From: Paucibacter sp. DJ2R-2
Lineage (GTDB): Bacteria; Pseudomonadota; Gammaproteobacteria; Burkholderiales; Burkholderiaceae_C
DNA length: 64,000 bases
Direction of reading: 5' to 3'
NCBI RefSeq assembly: GCF_025717675.1
Contig: NZ_JAJIRT010000002.1
Span: 1 to 64,000, forward strand
The notes beneath the pieces are model-generated. The model saw only the letters and a program-made list of their open reading frames with translations, did no database searches and was not told where the DNA came from. Shown here piece by piece: positions 54,282 through 63,566 of the stretch (position 1 is the first letter of the stretch; each line of letters begins with the position of its first letter). A program made the position numbers and the translations under genes.

Positions 54282-55844
54282 TCAGACCGCCGGCTGGCGC
54301 ATCAGGTAATCGAAAGCGCTCAAGGCCGACTTGGCGCCATCACCAGCGGCGATGATGATCTGCTTGTAGGGCACGGTGGTGGCGTCACCGGCCGCGAACA
54401 CGCCCGGCACCGAGGTCTGTCCCTTGGCGTCGACGACGATCTCGCCATGCTTGCTCAGCTCGACCACGCCCTTGAGCCACTCGGTGTTGGGCACCAGGCC
54501 GATCTGCACGAACACGCCGTCCAGCTCGATGTGCCGCGCCTCGCCCGTGGCACGGTCGGTGTAGCTGAGGCCGTTGAGCTTGTGGCCGTCGCCGGTCAGC
54601 TCGGTGGTCTGCGCCTGGGTGTGGATGCTGACGTTGGGCAGGCTCTTGAGCTTGCTGACCAGCACTGCGTCGGCCCGCAAGGCCTCACCGAATTCGATCA
54701 GGGTGACATGGGCCACCAAGCCGGCCAGGTCGATGGCGGCTTCGACGCCGGAGTTGCCGCCACCGATCACCGCCACGCGCTTGCCCTTGAACAGCGGGCC
54801 GTCGCAATGGGGGCAGTAGGCCACGCCCTTGTTCTTGTACTGCTGTTCGCCCGGCACATTGACATTGCGCCAGCGCGCGCCGGTGCTCAGAATCACGGTC
54901 TTGGATTTCAGCGAGCCGCCATTGGCCATCTTGATCTCGACCAGACCGCCGGGTTCAGCGGCCGGAATCAAACTGTCCCCGCGCTGCAGATTCATCACAT
55001 CGACGCCATAGGCTTTGACATGGGCTTCCAGGCCCATGGCGAACTTGGGGCCATCGGTTTCCAGCACCGAGATGTAGTTCTCGATCGCCAAGGTGTCGTT
55101 GACCTGGCCACCGAAGCGCTCGGCGGCGATGCCGGTGCGAATGCCCTTGCGCGCCGCATAAACCGCGGCGGCCGCGCCGGCCGGGCCACCGCCGACCACC
55201 AGCACATCGAACGCCTCTTTGGCCGAGAGCTTGGCCGCATCCTTGCCAGCGGTGCTGCTGTCGAGCTTGGCGACGATTTCTTCCACCGTCATGCGGCCGG
55301 AGCCGAAGACCTGGCCGTTCAGGTAGATGCTGGGCACGGCCATGACCTCACGGGCATTGACCTCGTCCTGGAACAGGCCGCCGTCGATGATGACGGTTTG
55401 GATGCGCGGGTTCTGCACGGCCATCAGGCTGAGCGCCTGCACCACGTCCGGGCAGTTGTGACAGCTCAAGGACATGTACACCTCGAAGCTGTAGTCGCCG
55501 TCGAGGCTGCGAATCTGATCCAGCACTTCCGGCTCGACCTTGGGCGGGTGGCCGCCCACCCACAGCAGGGCCAGCACCAGGGAGGTGAACTCATGGCCGA
55601 GCGGAATGGCGGCGAAGCTCAGCTTCATGTCCGAACCGACGCGGTTCAGCGCGAAGGACGGGCGGCGTTCGGCCTGGCCGTCGGTCTTGAGGATGATCTT
55701 GTCGGACATGGCCGCGATGTCCTGCAGCAGGCCGAGCAATTCGCTCGAGGCCTCGCGCTGGTCCAGGCTGGCAATGATCTCGAAAGGCTGGGTGACGCGC
55801 TCAAGATAAGACTTGAGCTGGGACTTCAGGGCGGCGTCCAACAT
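54282..55844 (-). CDS. ahpF: Alkyl hydroperoxide reductase subunit F
   Basis: A 520-residue flavoprotein that reduces AhpC with NADH. Two N-terminal thioredoxin-like folds carry [12 protein letters not shown] (CxxC, about residue 130). The FAD domain has [19 protein letters not shown] (about residue 215), the second redox-active CPHC occurs in [16 protein letters not shown], and [19 protein letters not shown] is the NAD(P) fold. The C-terminal [19 protein letters not shown] is typical. It follows ahpC on the minus strand with a 180-nt gap that holds a hairpin. Confidence 0.95.
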   Translation of the reverse strand: MLDAALKSQLKSYLERVTQPFEIIASLDQREASSELLGLLQDIAAMSDKIILKTDGQAERRPSFALNRVGSDMKLSFAAIPLGHEFTSLVLALLWVGGHPPKVEPEVLDQIRSLDGDYSFEVYMSLSCHNCPDVVQALSLMAVQNPRIQTVIIDGGLFQDEVNAREVMAVPSIYLNGQVFGSGRMTVEEIVAKLDSSTAGKDAAKLSAKEAFDVLVVGGGPAGAAAAVYAARKGIRTGIAAERFGGQVNDTLAIENYISVLETDGPKFAMGLEAHVKAYGVDVMNLQRGDSLIPAAEPGGLVEIKMANGGSLKSKTVILSTGARWRNVNVPGEQQYKNKGVAYCPHCDGPLFKGKRVAVIGGGNSGVEAAIDLAGLVAHVTLIEFGEALRADAVLVSKLKSLPNVSIHTQAQTTELTGDGHKLNGLSYTDRATGEARHIELDGVFVQIGLVPNTEWLKGVVELSKHGEIVVDAKGQTSVPGVFAAGDATTVPYKQIIIAAGDGAKSALSAFDYLMRQPAV

Positions 55845-55956
55845 GGTGACTCTCCTAGGTGTTGTTCAGGCGTGGCGCTACAAAGCCACTCTGAAAACAC
55901 CCTGGCGGAGGCCGGGACGCTTTCAGCGTTGCTTTGACATCAAGCCTTGCGCTGGG

Positions 55957-55988
55957 GGATTCGCAAGCCCTCCCGGGCCTGCGAATTC
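55957..55988 (-). other. Intercistronic stem-loop between ahpC and ahpF
   Basis: GGATTCGCAAGCCC and GGGCCTGCGAATTC form an imperfect stem around TCCC. Without a T run it is more likely a processing or attenuating hairpin than a full terminator, consistent with higher AhpC than AhpF output. Confidence 0.5.
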
Positions 55989-56024
55989 AATCTTCATTCG
56001 ATCAGATCGAAGTTAAGAGACTTC

Positions 56025-56588
56025 TTAGATCTTGCCGACCAGGTCCAGCGAAGGAGCGATGGTCTTGGCGCCTTCCTTCCACTTGGCCGGGCACACTTGG
56101 CCGGGGTTGGCGGCGGTGTACTGGGCGGCCTTCAGCTTGCGCAGGGTTTCCGACACGTCACGGGCGATTTCGTTGGAGTGAACTTCGGCGGTCTTGATGA
56201 TGCCGTCCGGATTGATCACGAAGGTGCCGCGCAGAGCCAGGCCTTCTTCTTCAATGTGCACGCCGAAAGCGCGGGTCAGCTTGTGGGTCGGGTCGCCGAC
56301 CAGGGGGAACTTGGCCTTGCCCACGGCCGGCGAAGTTTCGTGCCAGACCTTGTGCGAGAAGTGGGTGTCGGTGGTGACGATGTAGACCTCGGCACCAGCC
56401 TTTTGGAACTCAGCGTAGCTGTCGGCCGCGTCTTCCACTTCGGTCGGGCAGTTGAAAGTGAAGGCAGCCGGCATGAAGATCAGCACAGACCACTTGCCCT
56501 TCAGGCTTTCGTCGCTGACGGTGATGAACTTGCCGTTGTGGAAGGCTTCGGTCTTGAAGGGCTGGACTTGGGTGTTGATCAGGGACAT
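56025..56588 (-). CDS. ahpC: Alkyl hydroperoxide reductase subunit C (typical 2-Cys peroxiredoxin)
   Basis: A 187-residue peroxidase that reduces H2O2 and organic peroxides. Peroxidatic Cys is in PAAFTFNCPTEVEDAAD (about residue 47), resolving Cys in PGQVCPAKWKEG (about residue 166). It starts MSLINTQVQPFKTEAFHNG, as in E. coli AhpC, with an AAAGGA ribosome site. It is the upstream gene of the ahpCF operon and is probably under OxyR control, though no convincing OxyR site was found. Confidence 0.97.
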   Translation of the reverse strand: MSLINTQVQPFKTEAFHNGKFITVSDESLKGKWSVLIFMPAAFTFNCPTEVEDAADSYAEFQKAGAEVYIVTTDTHFSHKVWHETSPAVGKAKFPLVGDPTHKLTRAFGVHIEEEGLALRGTFVINPDGIIKTAEVHSNEIARDVSETLRKLKAAQYTAANPGQVCPAKWKEGAKTIAPSLDLVGKI

Positions 56589-56670
56589 GACGTTTCCTTT
56601 GGGTTGAAAGACAGAACGGAACAAAAAGAACAGGACAAGCTCGAAAACCTGCGATGGACGAATCATAAAA

Positions 56671-56703
56671 GCAAGCCCCGGCTTGCTGGTTTGATTAATC
56701 AAA
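56671..56703 (-). promoter_or_regulatory. Inverted repeats in the ahpC promoter region
   Basis: GCAAGC-cccg-GCTTGC (56671-56686) is followed by the perfect 14-bp palindrome TTTGATTAATCAAA (56690-56703). A -10-like TATGAT lies near 56660 on the minus strand. These may be a regulator site for ahpC; the palindrome does not match an OxyR box. Confidence 0.45.
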
Positions 56704-56781
56704 TCACTGTCATTGCTTGAGCCTATTGAGCCGGACTATCGGGGGCCATGTCGGAACGTCATGCCACCGTCATGCGCGCAA

Positions 56782-56920
56782 AGCTTGTGAGTTTTCGTAG
56801 CGAGCGGCCGTCAGGCTAGGCGGACGGAGCACAGGAACCGGAACGTACTTCCTGTACGTGAGGATTCCGAGCACCGGACCAACGACGCATGGCGGCCGCG
56901 CAGTAGAAAACTCTCAAGCT
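56782..56920. repeat. Modular hairpin-rich dispersed repeat, copy 2 (139 bp)
   Basis: This is the short form of the repeat at 49331. Its ends AGCTTGTGAGTTTTC and GAAAACTCTCAAGCT are inverted repeats with one mismatch, and its 50-bp core (56821-56870) contains GGAACGTAC-ttcct-GTACGTGAGG. It ends 1 nt before the lysA stop codon, the same placement as copy 1. Confidence 0.85.
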
Positions 56921-56921
56921 C

Positions 56922-58172
56922 TCAGAAGGATTCCAGCGTCAGCAGCTCTTCCACGGTCTGCCGGCGGCGGATCAAGCGCTGCTGTTCTCCGTCGACCAAC
57001 ACTTCGGCCGCCAGCGGGCGGCTGTTGTAGTTGCTGGACATGGAGGCGCCGTAGGCTCCGGTGTCGTGAATGACCAGCACATCACCGACCTGGGCAGCCG
57101 GCAGCAGGCGCGGCTCGACCACGCCGCCGTCCACTTGCGTGAACACATCACCCGACTCGCAGAGCGGGCCGGCGACCACCGTGGGCCGCTCGGCGCGCGC
57201 CTCTTTGCCATCGACGGGCAGCAGGCTCATGGCATGGAAGGCACCGTACATGGCCGGGCGCATCAGCTCGTTGAAGCCGGCGTCGACCAGCACGAAATGG
57301 TTGCGGCCCACATCCTTGCTGGCATGCACCTCGGCCAGCAGCACGCCGCTCTCGGCCACCAGGTAGCGGCCCGGCTCGATTTCCAACTGCAGCGCGTGGC
57401 CCAGCAGGGTTTGCGCCTGCTGACGCGCCTGATCCCAGAGGCCGAAGTAGTGCGCCGTGTCGATGACCGGCTCACCGGCGCGGTAAGGAATGGACAAGCC
57501 GCCGCCGGCCGAGATTGCCTGCAGGTCCATGCCCGCGGCCTGCACCTGGCGCACCAGGTCCAGCATGGCGCCGCAAACTTCGGACAGGTGGCGGTAGTCC
57601 ACGCCCGAGCCGATGTGCATGTGCAGGCCGATCAGGCGCAGGCCTCGCGACTGCACCACCGCCAGGGCGGCCGGCAGGTCGGCGTGCCAGATGCCATGCT
57701 TGCTGTGCTCACCGCCGGTGTTGGTCTTGTTGCTGTGGCCGTGGCCGAAGCCGGGGTTGATGCGCAGCCAGACGCCGTGGCCGGGTGAGGCGGCGCCCAG
57801 CTGGTGCAGCATGTCGATGGAGCCGGCATTGACCGGCACCTGGTGCTCGATCACGGTCGCCAGGGTCTCGCGGTCCAGCAGGTCTGCCGTGAAGACGATG
57901 TCCGAATGCACCGAGCCATCGGCGCGGTAACCGGCCGCCAAGGCACGCAGCACCTCGCCGCGCGAGACGGCATCGACCTTGACACCCTGCTCGCGCATCA
58001 GGCGCAGGATGTGGGTGTTGGAACAGGCTTTTTGCGCAAAGCGGATGGCATCGAAAGCCCGCAGCGCAGCGATGCGCTCACGGATGATGCCGGCGTCGTA
58101 GACCCACAAAGGCGTGCCGAAGTTCTGGGCCAGGCTTTGCAGGCGGGTGGGGGTCAGGGTTGCAGCAGGCAT
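56922..58172 (-). CDS. lysA: Diaminopimelate decarboxylase, E. coli-like type
   Basis: The last enzyme of lysine synthesis, PLP-dependent. The PLP lysine is in RFAQKACSNTHILRLMREQG (about residue 49). Other motifs are FGHGHSNKTNTGGEHSKHGIW, HMHIGSGVDYRHL, ISAGGGLSIPY, IEPGRYLVAESGVL, GPLCESGDVF and GAYGASMSSNYNSRP. The QKACSN form and overall wording resemble the E. coli LysA subtype, which like this gene is paired with a divergent LysR activator. Length is normal. Confidence 0.95.
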   Translation of the reverse strand: MPAATLTPTRLQSLAQNFGTPLWVYDAGIIRERIAALRAFDAIRFAQKACSNTHILRLMREQGVKVDAVSRGEVLRALAAGYRADGSVHSDIVFTADLLDRETLATVIEHQVPVNAGSIDMLHQLGAASPGHGVWLRINPGFGHGHSNKTNTGGEHSKHGIWHADLPAALAVVQSRGLRLIGLHMHIGSGVDYRHLSEVCGAMLDLVRQVQAAGMDLQAISAGGGLSIPYRAGEPVIDTAHYFGLWDQARQQAQTLLGHALQLEIEPGRYLVAESGVLLAEVHASKDVGRNHFVLVDAGFNELMRPAMYGAFHAMSLLPVDGKEARAERPTVVAGPLCESGDVFTQVDGGVVEPRLLPAAQVGDVLVIHDTGAYGASMSSNYNSRPLAAEVLVDGEQQRLIRRRQTVEELLTLESF

Positions 58173-58285
58173 GGGCAGTCTCTCGCGGGCAGGGGTTCAG
58201 GGAATGAGCGAAGAATGCCAGTGCCACGCCATTCATTCAAATATTGATTTTTCTACAGTTCATTCACTTTGGATATGCTATCGGC

Positions 58286-59212
58286 ATGAGCCCTGACATC
58301 AGCCTGCGCCATATCGAAGTGTTCCGCGCCGTCATGACGGCCGGCAGCGTCACCGAGGCTGCCTTGCTGCTGCGCAGCTCGCAGCCGACGCTGAGTCGCG
58401 AGCTGGCCCGCTTGGAACAACTGCTGGGCTATGCCTTGTTCGAGCGTCAACGCGGCCGCCTGCGCGCCACGGCGCGGGGCCTGGCCTTGTTCGAGGAAGT
58501 GCAGCGCAGCTACCAGGGACTGGACCGCATCCGCAGCCGCGCCGCTCAGCTGGGTCGAGACGAACAGGTGCAGCTGGCCGTGCTCTGCCTGCCGGCGCTC
58601 AGCCATGCCCTGCTACCCGCCGCCTGCGCCGACTTTCTGTCCGCCCACCCGGCGGCCCAGCTGTCCATCACGCCGCAGGAATCACCACTGCTGGAGGAAT
58701 GGATGGCCGCCCAGCGCTTCGACCTGGGCCTGAGCGAGCAGCAGGCGCACAGCGCCGAGGGCACACAGCGAGTGCCGGTGCTGACCCTGGATGAGGTGTG
58801 TGTGTTGCCTGCGGGCCACCCGCTCCTGGAGCGAAAGGTCCTGCAGCCGGCCGACTTTGAAGGCCAGGACTTCATCAGCCTCTCGGCCGAGGACCCTTAC
58901 CGGCTGCAGCTGGATGCCTTGTTCACTGATGCCGGCGTACAGCGCCGTCTGCGCGTGGAAACCCACAGCGCCGTGGCCGTGTGCGCGATGGTGCAGCAAG
59001 GCTTAGGCCTGGCCATCGTCAATCCCTTGACGGCGCTGGCCCTGGCCGGCTCTGGGCTGCAGCTACGCCGATTCAGCGTATCCGTGCCTTTTCAGGTCTC
59101 GGCCCTGCTGCCGCTGTACCGGCCGGCGCAGCCGCTGGCACAGAGCTTTTTGCAGTCGCTGCAGGCTCAGGCTGAGCGCATGAGCCGCGCCTTGGAGCAA
59201 GCGCTCCGCTGA
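58286..59212 (+). CDS. lysR: LysR-family regulator, probably the lysA activator
   Basis: A 308-residue LTTR with an N-terminal winged HTH (LRHIEVFRAVMTAGSVTEAALLLRSSQPTLSRELARLEQLLG) and a C-terminal effector domain. It is divergent from lysA with a 113-bp gap containing an A+T-rich TTCAAATATTGA stretch typical of T-N11-A sites. By analogy with E. coli lysR-lysA it should activate lysA when lysine is low. The symbol is given for this context. Start at 58286 chosen because the HTH begins right after. Confidence 0.82.
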   Translation: MSPDISLRHIEVFRAVMTAGSVTEAALLLRSSQPTLSRELARLEQLLGYALFERQRGRLRATARGLALFEEVQRSYQGLDRIRSRAAQLGRDEQVQLAVLCLPALSHALLPAACADFLSAHPAAQLSITPQESPLLEEWMAAQRFDLGLSEQQAHSAEGTQRVPVLTLDEVCVLPAGHPLLERKVLQPADFEGQDFISLSAEDPYRLQLDALFTDAGVQRRLRVETHSAVAVCAMVQQGLGLAIVNPLTALALAGSGLQLRRFSVSVPFQVSALLPLYRPAQPLAQSFLQSLQAQAERMSRALEQALR

Positions 59213-59217
59213 ATCTG

Positions 59218-60012
59218 TCAGAGCCGCTCGATGCGCGCGTAAGCCGAATGGTTGTGGATGGACTCGAAGTTCTCCACGTCGACGGTGTAGCGGCCGATGC
59301 GCGGATCAGCGTTCAAACGCAGAGCCACATCACGCACCAAGTCCTCGACGAACTTGGGGTTCTCGTAGGCGTGCTCGGTGATCCACTTCTCGTCGCTGCG
59401 CTTGAGCAGGGGCCAGATTTCGCTGGAGGCGCTTTCTTCGGCGAAACGCACCAGCTCTTGCCAGCTGACCGGCTGAGCGCCGATTTCGGCACGCACGGTC
59501 ACCAGCGAGCGCTGATTGTGGGCGCCGTAGTCGGAGATTTCTTTGGAGCAGGGGCACAGGCTCTTGACCGGCACGGCCACCTCAGCCCAGACCGTGGTCT
59601 GGCCGGCGCGGGTCTCAGAGATCAGGCGGCCTTGGTAGTCCAACAGACTCTCGATGCCCGAGACCGGCGCGCGTTTGCGAATGAAGAAGCTGAACGCCAC
59701 TTCGATGCGCCCTTCGACCGCCTCCAGCTTGGCCAGCATCTGGCCATGCAGTTCACGCAAGGAGCCTGCATCCAGCGGCGCTTGCAGGGCGTCGAGCCAG
59801 GCGACGAAGCGGGACATGTGCGTGCCCTTCTTCTCCGCCGGCAGGCTGACGTCCAGCGTCCAGGTGCCCACGGTGGGCTGCGCCTGCGTGCCGATCTGGA
59901 TCTGCAGCGGGTAGCGCACATCCTTGACGCCGACGCGCTGGATGACGAGGTGGCGCTCATCGCGCTCGCTCTGGGTGTCGGGAATGTGGAGGGCGCTGGT
60001 GACTTGGTTCAT
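59218..60012 (-). CDS. folE2: GTP cyclohydrolase I type IB
   Basis: Makes dihydroneopterin triphosphate for folate and queuosine-type pathways, the alternative metal-flexible enzyme to FolE. The active-site Cys lies in [22 protein letters not shown] (about residue 150). Other family parts are [26 protein letters not shown], and the C-terminal [21 protein letters not shown]. The ATG at 60012 gives 264 residues, normal size. Confidence 0.94.
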   Translation of the reverse strand: MNQVTSALHIPDTQSERDERHLVIQRVGVKDVRYPLQIQIGTQAQPTVGTWTLDVSLPAEKKGTHMSRFVAWLDALQAPLDAGSLRELHGQMLAKLEAVEGRIEVAFSFFIRKRAPVSGIESLLDYQGRLISETRAGQTTVWAEVAVPVKSLCPCSKEISDYGAHNQRSLVTVRAEIGAQPVSWQELVRFAEESASSEIWPLLKRSDEKWITEHAYENPKFVEDLVRDVALRLNADPRIGRYTVDVENFESIHNHSAYARIERL

Positions 60013-60093
60013 GCAATCTGGTGCGCAGCCCGGCAATGCGGCCGCTGAAATATCGGGATAACCCTGAGAGCCTCAGCTTGCCAGCAAGCGACC

Positions 60094-60113
60094 GACCTTG
60101 CCGAGGCAAGGTC
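60094..60113 (-). other. Perfect hairpin after dxs
   Basis: GACCTTGCC-ga-GGCAAGGTC is a 9-bp perfect stem 13 nt past the dxs stop. No T run follows, so it is a weak terminator or RNA-stabilising element between dxs and folE2. Confidence 0.5.
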
Positions 60114-60125
60114 TTCGCAAAACGC

Positions 60126-62060
60126 TCACTGATTGGCCGCGGGACGCAGCAAGCTAGGCCGAGCGCCGAAGCGCTTGAGGATGGCTTGTTCGATGCCGCT
60201 GGCGTCCAGGCCGCAAGCTGCCATCAGCTTGGGCACCTCGCCATGCTCGATGAATTCATCGGGCAGGCCCAGCACCAGCACCGGCGGATTGAGGCCAGCC
60301 GCCTGCAAAGCCTCCATCACCGCCGAACCGGCACCGCCCATCAGGCAACCGTCTTCCACGGTGACCAGGGCGTCATGACTGCGCGCCAGTTCGGTGACCA
60401 GCTCGACATCGAGCGGCTTCACAAACCGCATATTGGCCACGGTTGCATCGAGTTGCTCAGCCGCTTCCAGGGCCGGGTAGAGCAAGGTACCGAAAGCCAG
60501 GATGGCGATGCGCGGCGCGCCGGCTGCGCCAGACAACTGCGGCTTGCTCGATTGCCGACGCAGCTCACCCTTGCCCCAGGGCAAGAGGCTCATGGTCTTC
60601 TGGATCTCGGTGCCGACACCGGCGCCGCGCGGGTAGCGCACCGTCACCGGGCCGCTGTGCTGGAAGCCGGTGTAGAGCGCTTGGCGGCACTCGTTTTCAT
60701 CGGCCGGAGTCAGCACCGCCATGTTTGGGATGCAGCGGGTGAAGGCGATGTCGTAATTGCCAGCATGGGTGGCGCCATCGGCACCGACCAGACCGGCACG
60801 GTCCAGCGCGAACAGCACCGGCAGGTTCTGCAGGGCCACATCGTGGATCAACTGGTCGTAGGCACGCTGCAGGAAGGTGGAATAAATGGCGACCACCGGC
60901 TTCATGCCCTCGCAGGCCATGCCTCCGGCCACCGTCACCGCATGCTGCTCGGCGATGCCGACATCGTGGTAGCGGGTCGGGAAACGCTTGTGGAACTCCA
61001 CCATGCCCGAGCCTTCGCGCATGGCCGGCGTGATGCCGATCAGGCGGCTGTCGGCCTCGGCCATATCGCAGAGCCAGTCGCCGAAGACCTGGGTGAAGCT
61101 GGTCTTGGCCGGCGTGGCCGACTTGACGAAGCCGACCGAAGGGTCGAACTTGCCCGGCGCCGCGTGGTACTTGACCGGGTCCGCCTCGGCCAGCTTGTAG
61201 CCCTGGCCTTTTTTGGTGACCACATGGAGAAACTGCGGGCCCTTCTTGCTGCGCAGGTTCTCCAGCGTCGGAATCAGGGAATCGAGGTCGTGGCCATCGA
61301 TTGGGCCGACATAGTTGAAGCCGAACTCCTCGAAGATGGTCCCAGGCACAACCATGCCCTTGGTGTGTTCCTCGAAGCGCTTGGCGAACTCATACAGCGG
61401 CGTGTTCTTGAGCACCGACTTGGCGCCTTCACGGGCCGTGGTGTAGAAACTGCCGCTCATCAGCCGGGCCAGGTATTTGTTCAGCGCACCCACCGGCGGG
61501 CTGATCGACATGTCGTTGTCGTTCAGGATGACCAGCACATCGCCAAGCACGCCGCCATGGGCGACGCCGGCGTTGTTCAGCGCTTCGAAAGCCATGCCGG
61601 CCGTCATCGCGCCGTCGCCGATGATGGCCACGGCCTTGCGGTCCTCACCCTTGATCTTGGCGGCCATGGCCATGCCGTGGGCCGCCGAAATGGACGTGCT
61701 CGAGTGACCGGTGCCGAAGGTGTCGTACTCGCTTTCGTCGCGCCGCGGAAAGCCGCTGATGCCGCCCATATGGCGGATGGTGCTGAGCGCCTCGCGGCGA
61801 CCGGTCAGGACCTTGTGCGGGTAGGTCTGGTGGCCGACATCCCAAACCAGGCGGTCATGCGGGGTGTTGAACACATAGTGCAGAGCCACGGTCAGCTCGA
61901 CCGTGCCCAGATTGGAGCCCAAATGGCCGCCGATGCGCGAATTGGACAGGGTGTCCAGCACATAGGCACGCAGCTCGCCGGCCAGCCTGGGCAGGTCGGT
62001 GCGCGGCAGCCGGCGCAGATCGGCCGGGCTGTTGATCGTATGCAGCAGGGAGTCACTCAT
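60126..62060 (-). CDS. dxs: 1-deoxy-D-xylulose-5-phosphate synthase
   Basis: A 644-residue thiamine-diphosphate enzyme, first step of the MEP isoprenoid pathway. It has [20 protein letters not shown] at the start, [18 protein letters not shown] (thiamine/metal motif, about residue 150), the transketolase-type [23 protein letters not shown] (Glu near residue 380), and a C-terminal domain with [20 protein letters not shown]. It follows ispA by 18 nt on the minus strand. Confidence 0.97.
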   Translation of the reverse strand: MSDSLLHTINSPADLRRLPRTDLPRLAGELRAYVLDTLSNSRIGGHLGSNLGTVELTVALHYVFNTPHDRLVWDVGHQTYPHKVLTGRREALSTIRHMGGISGFPRRDESEYDTFGTGHSSTSISAAHGMAMAAKIKGEDRKAVAIIGDGAMTAGMAFEALNNAGVAHGGVLGDVLVILNDNDMSISPPVGALNKYLARLMSGSFYTTAREGAKSVLKNTPLYEFAKRFEEHTKGMVVPGTIFEEFGFNYVGPIDGHDLDSLIPTLENLRSKKGPQFLHVVTKKGQGYKLAEADPVKYHAAPGKFDPSVGFVKSATPAKTSFTQVFGDWLCDMAEADSRLIGITPAMREGSGMVEFHKRFPTRYHDVGIAEQHAVTVAGGMACEGMKPVVAIYSTFLQRAYDQLIHDVALQNLPVLFALDRAGLVGADGATHAGNYDIAFTRCIPNMAVLTPADENECRQALYTGFQHSGPVTVRYPRGAGVGTEIQKTMSLLPWGKGELRRQSSKPQLSGAAGAPRIAILAFGTLLYPALEAAEQLDATVANMRFVKPLDVELVTELARSHDALVTVEDGCLMGGAGSAVMEALQAAGLNPPVLVLGLPDEFIEHGEVPKLMAACGLDASGIEQAILKRFGARPSLLRPAANQ

Positions 62061-62078
62061 GGATGGTGCCGCGGCTTC

Positions 62079-62993
62079 TCAGTTGTCTCGTTCCACGACC
62101 ATATCGGCCAACAAGCCCAGCCAGGCGGTGTTGCGCAGTCCGCTGGCCGCCAGGGCGCGGTGTGCGTCATCGCGCAGCTGGCGCGCCAGATTGCGAGCCG
62201 GCTCCAGGCCCAGCACCGACACATAGGTCGGTTTGTTGGCATCCTGGTCCTTGCCGGCGGTCTTGCCCAGCACAGCCGAATCCTGGGTCACATCAAGGAT
62301 GTCATCGACCACCTGGAAGGCCAGCCCCAGGGCCGCGCCGTAATCCGACAGGCATTGACGGGCCATGGGGCTGATGTCACCACAGGCCGCACCCATCATC
62401 ACACTGGCTTGCAGGAGCACGCCGGTCTTGCGGCGGTGCATATCACGCAGGGTGCATTCGTCCAATTGCTTGCCCACACTGGCCAAGTCAATGGCCTGGC
62501 CGCCGGCCATGCCGGCATGACCGGCCGAGCGGGCGAGCAGGCTGCACAGACGCGCTTGAAGAGCGGGCGCCATGTCTGAATCCGCAGCGTCCGGCGTCAG
62601 CACCTCAAAGGCCAAGGCCTGCATGGCGTCGCCCGCCAGCATGGCTTGGGCCTCGCCGAACTTGACGTGCACCGTAGGTTTGCCGCGACGCAGCACATCG
62701 TCGTCCATGCAGGGCATGTCGTCGTGCACCAGGGAGTAGGCATGGATCAGCTCCACGGCACAAGCTGCGCGCATGGCGGCCTCGGCATGACCCGCCACAG
62801 CCTCACCGGTCGCCAAAACCAGCAAGGGGCGCAAGCGCTTGCCACCGTCGAGCACGGCGTAGCGCATCGCTTCGCCGATACCGGCCGGGGCATCTACCGG
62901 GACGAATCCATCCAAAGCGGTTTCGCAAGCAGCGAGCGAGCGCTGCATCCATTGTTCAAACACACCAGCATCCACGCTCAGGATTCTCCCCAT
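62079..62993 (-). CDS. ispA: Farnesyl diphosphate synthase
   Basis: A 304-residue short-chain prenyltransferase. First Asp-rich motif is in [19 protein letters not shown] (about residue 95), second in [25 protein letters not shown] (about residue 235). The small residues before the first motif fit a C15 product. Start at 62993 (MGRILSVD) overlaps the end of xseB by 16 nt, the usual xseB-ispA-dxs layout. Confidence 0.94.
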   Translation of the reverse strand: MGRILSVDAGVFEQWMQRSLAACETALDGFVPVDAPAGIGEAMRYAVLDGGKRLRPLLVLATGEAVAGHAEAAMRAACAVELIHAYSLVHDDMPCMDDDVLRRGKPTVHVKFGEAQAMLAGDAMQALAFEVLTPDAADSDMAPALQARLCSLLARSAGHAGMAGGQAIDLASVGKQLDECTLRDMHRRKTGVLLQASVMMGAACGDISPMARQCLSDYGAALGLAFQVVDDILDVTQDSAVLGKTAGKDQDANKPTYVSVLGLEPARNLARQLRDDAHRALAASGLRNTAWLGLLADMVVERDN

Positions 62994-63253
62994 TGTTTCA
63001 ATCCCTCGCCCTCCAGCACCTTGACTTGTTGTTCTACGGCCTGCAGTCGCGATCGGCACAAGCCCAACAGGCCGGCACCCCGCTTGTAACTCTCCAGCAA
63101 CTGATCAAGCGGCAATTGGCCGCCCTCCATATCGGCCAGCAAACCTTCCAACTCGCCGAGCGCTTGCTCGTAGCTGAGGTGCGCCAGATCCTCAGCCGCC
63201 TGGGGAGAGGCGGCTTTGGTTGCGGCTTTGGAGGCACTGCTGGATCGGGTCAT
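62978..63253 (-). CDS. xseB: Exodeoxyribonuclease VII small subunit
   Basis: A 91-residue subunit of exonuclease VII. The conserved core [44 protein letters not shown] is whole; the Ala/Lys-rich N-terminal extension is common in Burkholderiales. Start at 63253. It heads the operon with ispA and dxs. Confidence 0.92.
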   Translation of the reverse strand: MTRSSSASKAATKAASPQAAEDLAHLSYEQALGELEGLLADMEGGQLPLDQLLESYKRGAGLLGLCRSRLQAVEQQVKVLEGEGLKQWGES

Positions 63254-63375
63254 TGTTCGTTCAAGCAAACCTCGATTGTAGTCAGTCCGCTCAGCACGAC
63301 TTTTTTGATCTGTAACAAGCTTGCCACGCAGTGCCGGCCATCTGTGGCGCCATGAGACAGCGCATTTCGCCCGGC

Positions 63376-63566
63376 CTGGGTACAATCCCGCCTCTTTGCC
63401 TGCTCGCGGCCCAGTGGCCGCTTGCCGGTCAGAGCGCAAACGGTTCGCCCCCTGCCGGGGCTGGGGCCTAGGCTCCCGTCGCCTCACCCAATTTTCCCAT
63501 CGAGCCCCGTCAGGGGCCACATCGGCACAGGCCGACACCCCGGTTTCTAGGAGACCCACTTGGATC
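63376..63566 (+). promoter_or_regulatory. Promoter and long structured leader of the Rieske gene
   Basis: A -10-like TACAAT at 63381-63386 would start transcription near 63393, giving a leader of about 170 nt. It can form GCCCC-ctgcc-GGGGC and GCCCC-gtca-GGGGC hairpins. An AGGAGA site lies before the ATG. No known riboswitch pattern is recognised. Confidence 0.4.

Noticed and set aside
56600-56760. OxyR binding site upstream of ahpC
   Set aside because: Two ATAG/CTAT tetramers occur near 56722-56738, but the spacing does not follow the 11-bp OxyR periodicity.
60021-62579. 852-codon open frame opposite dxs and ispA
   Set aside because: Antisense to two verified genes; composition-driven.
63400-63550. 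Known riboswitch in the Rieske leader
   Set aside because: Hairpins exist, but I could not match the conserved cores of SAM, SAH, cobalamin, TPP or glycine classes.
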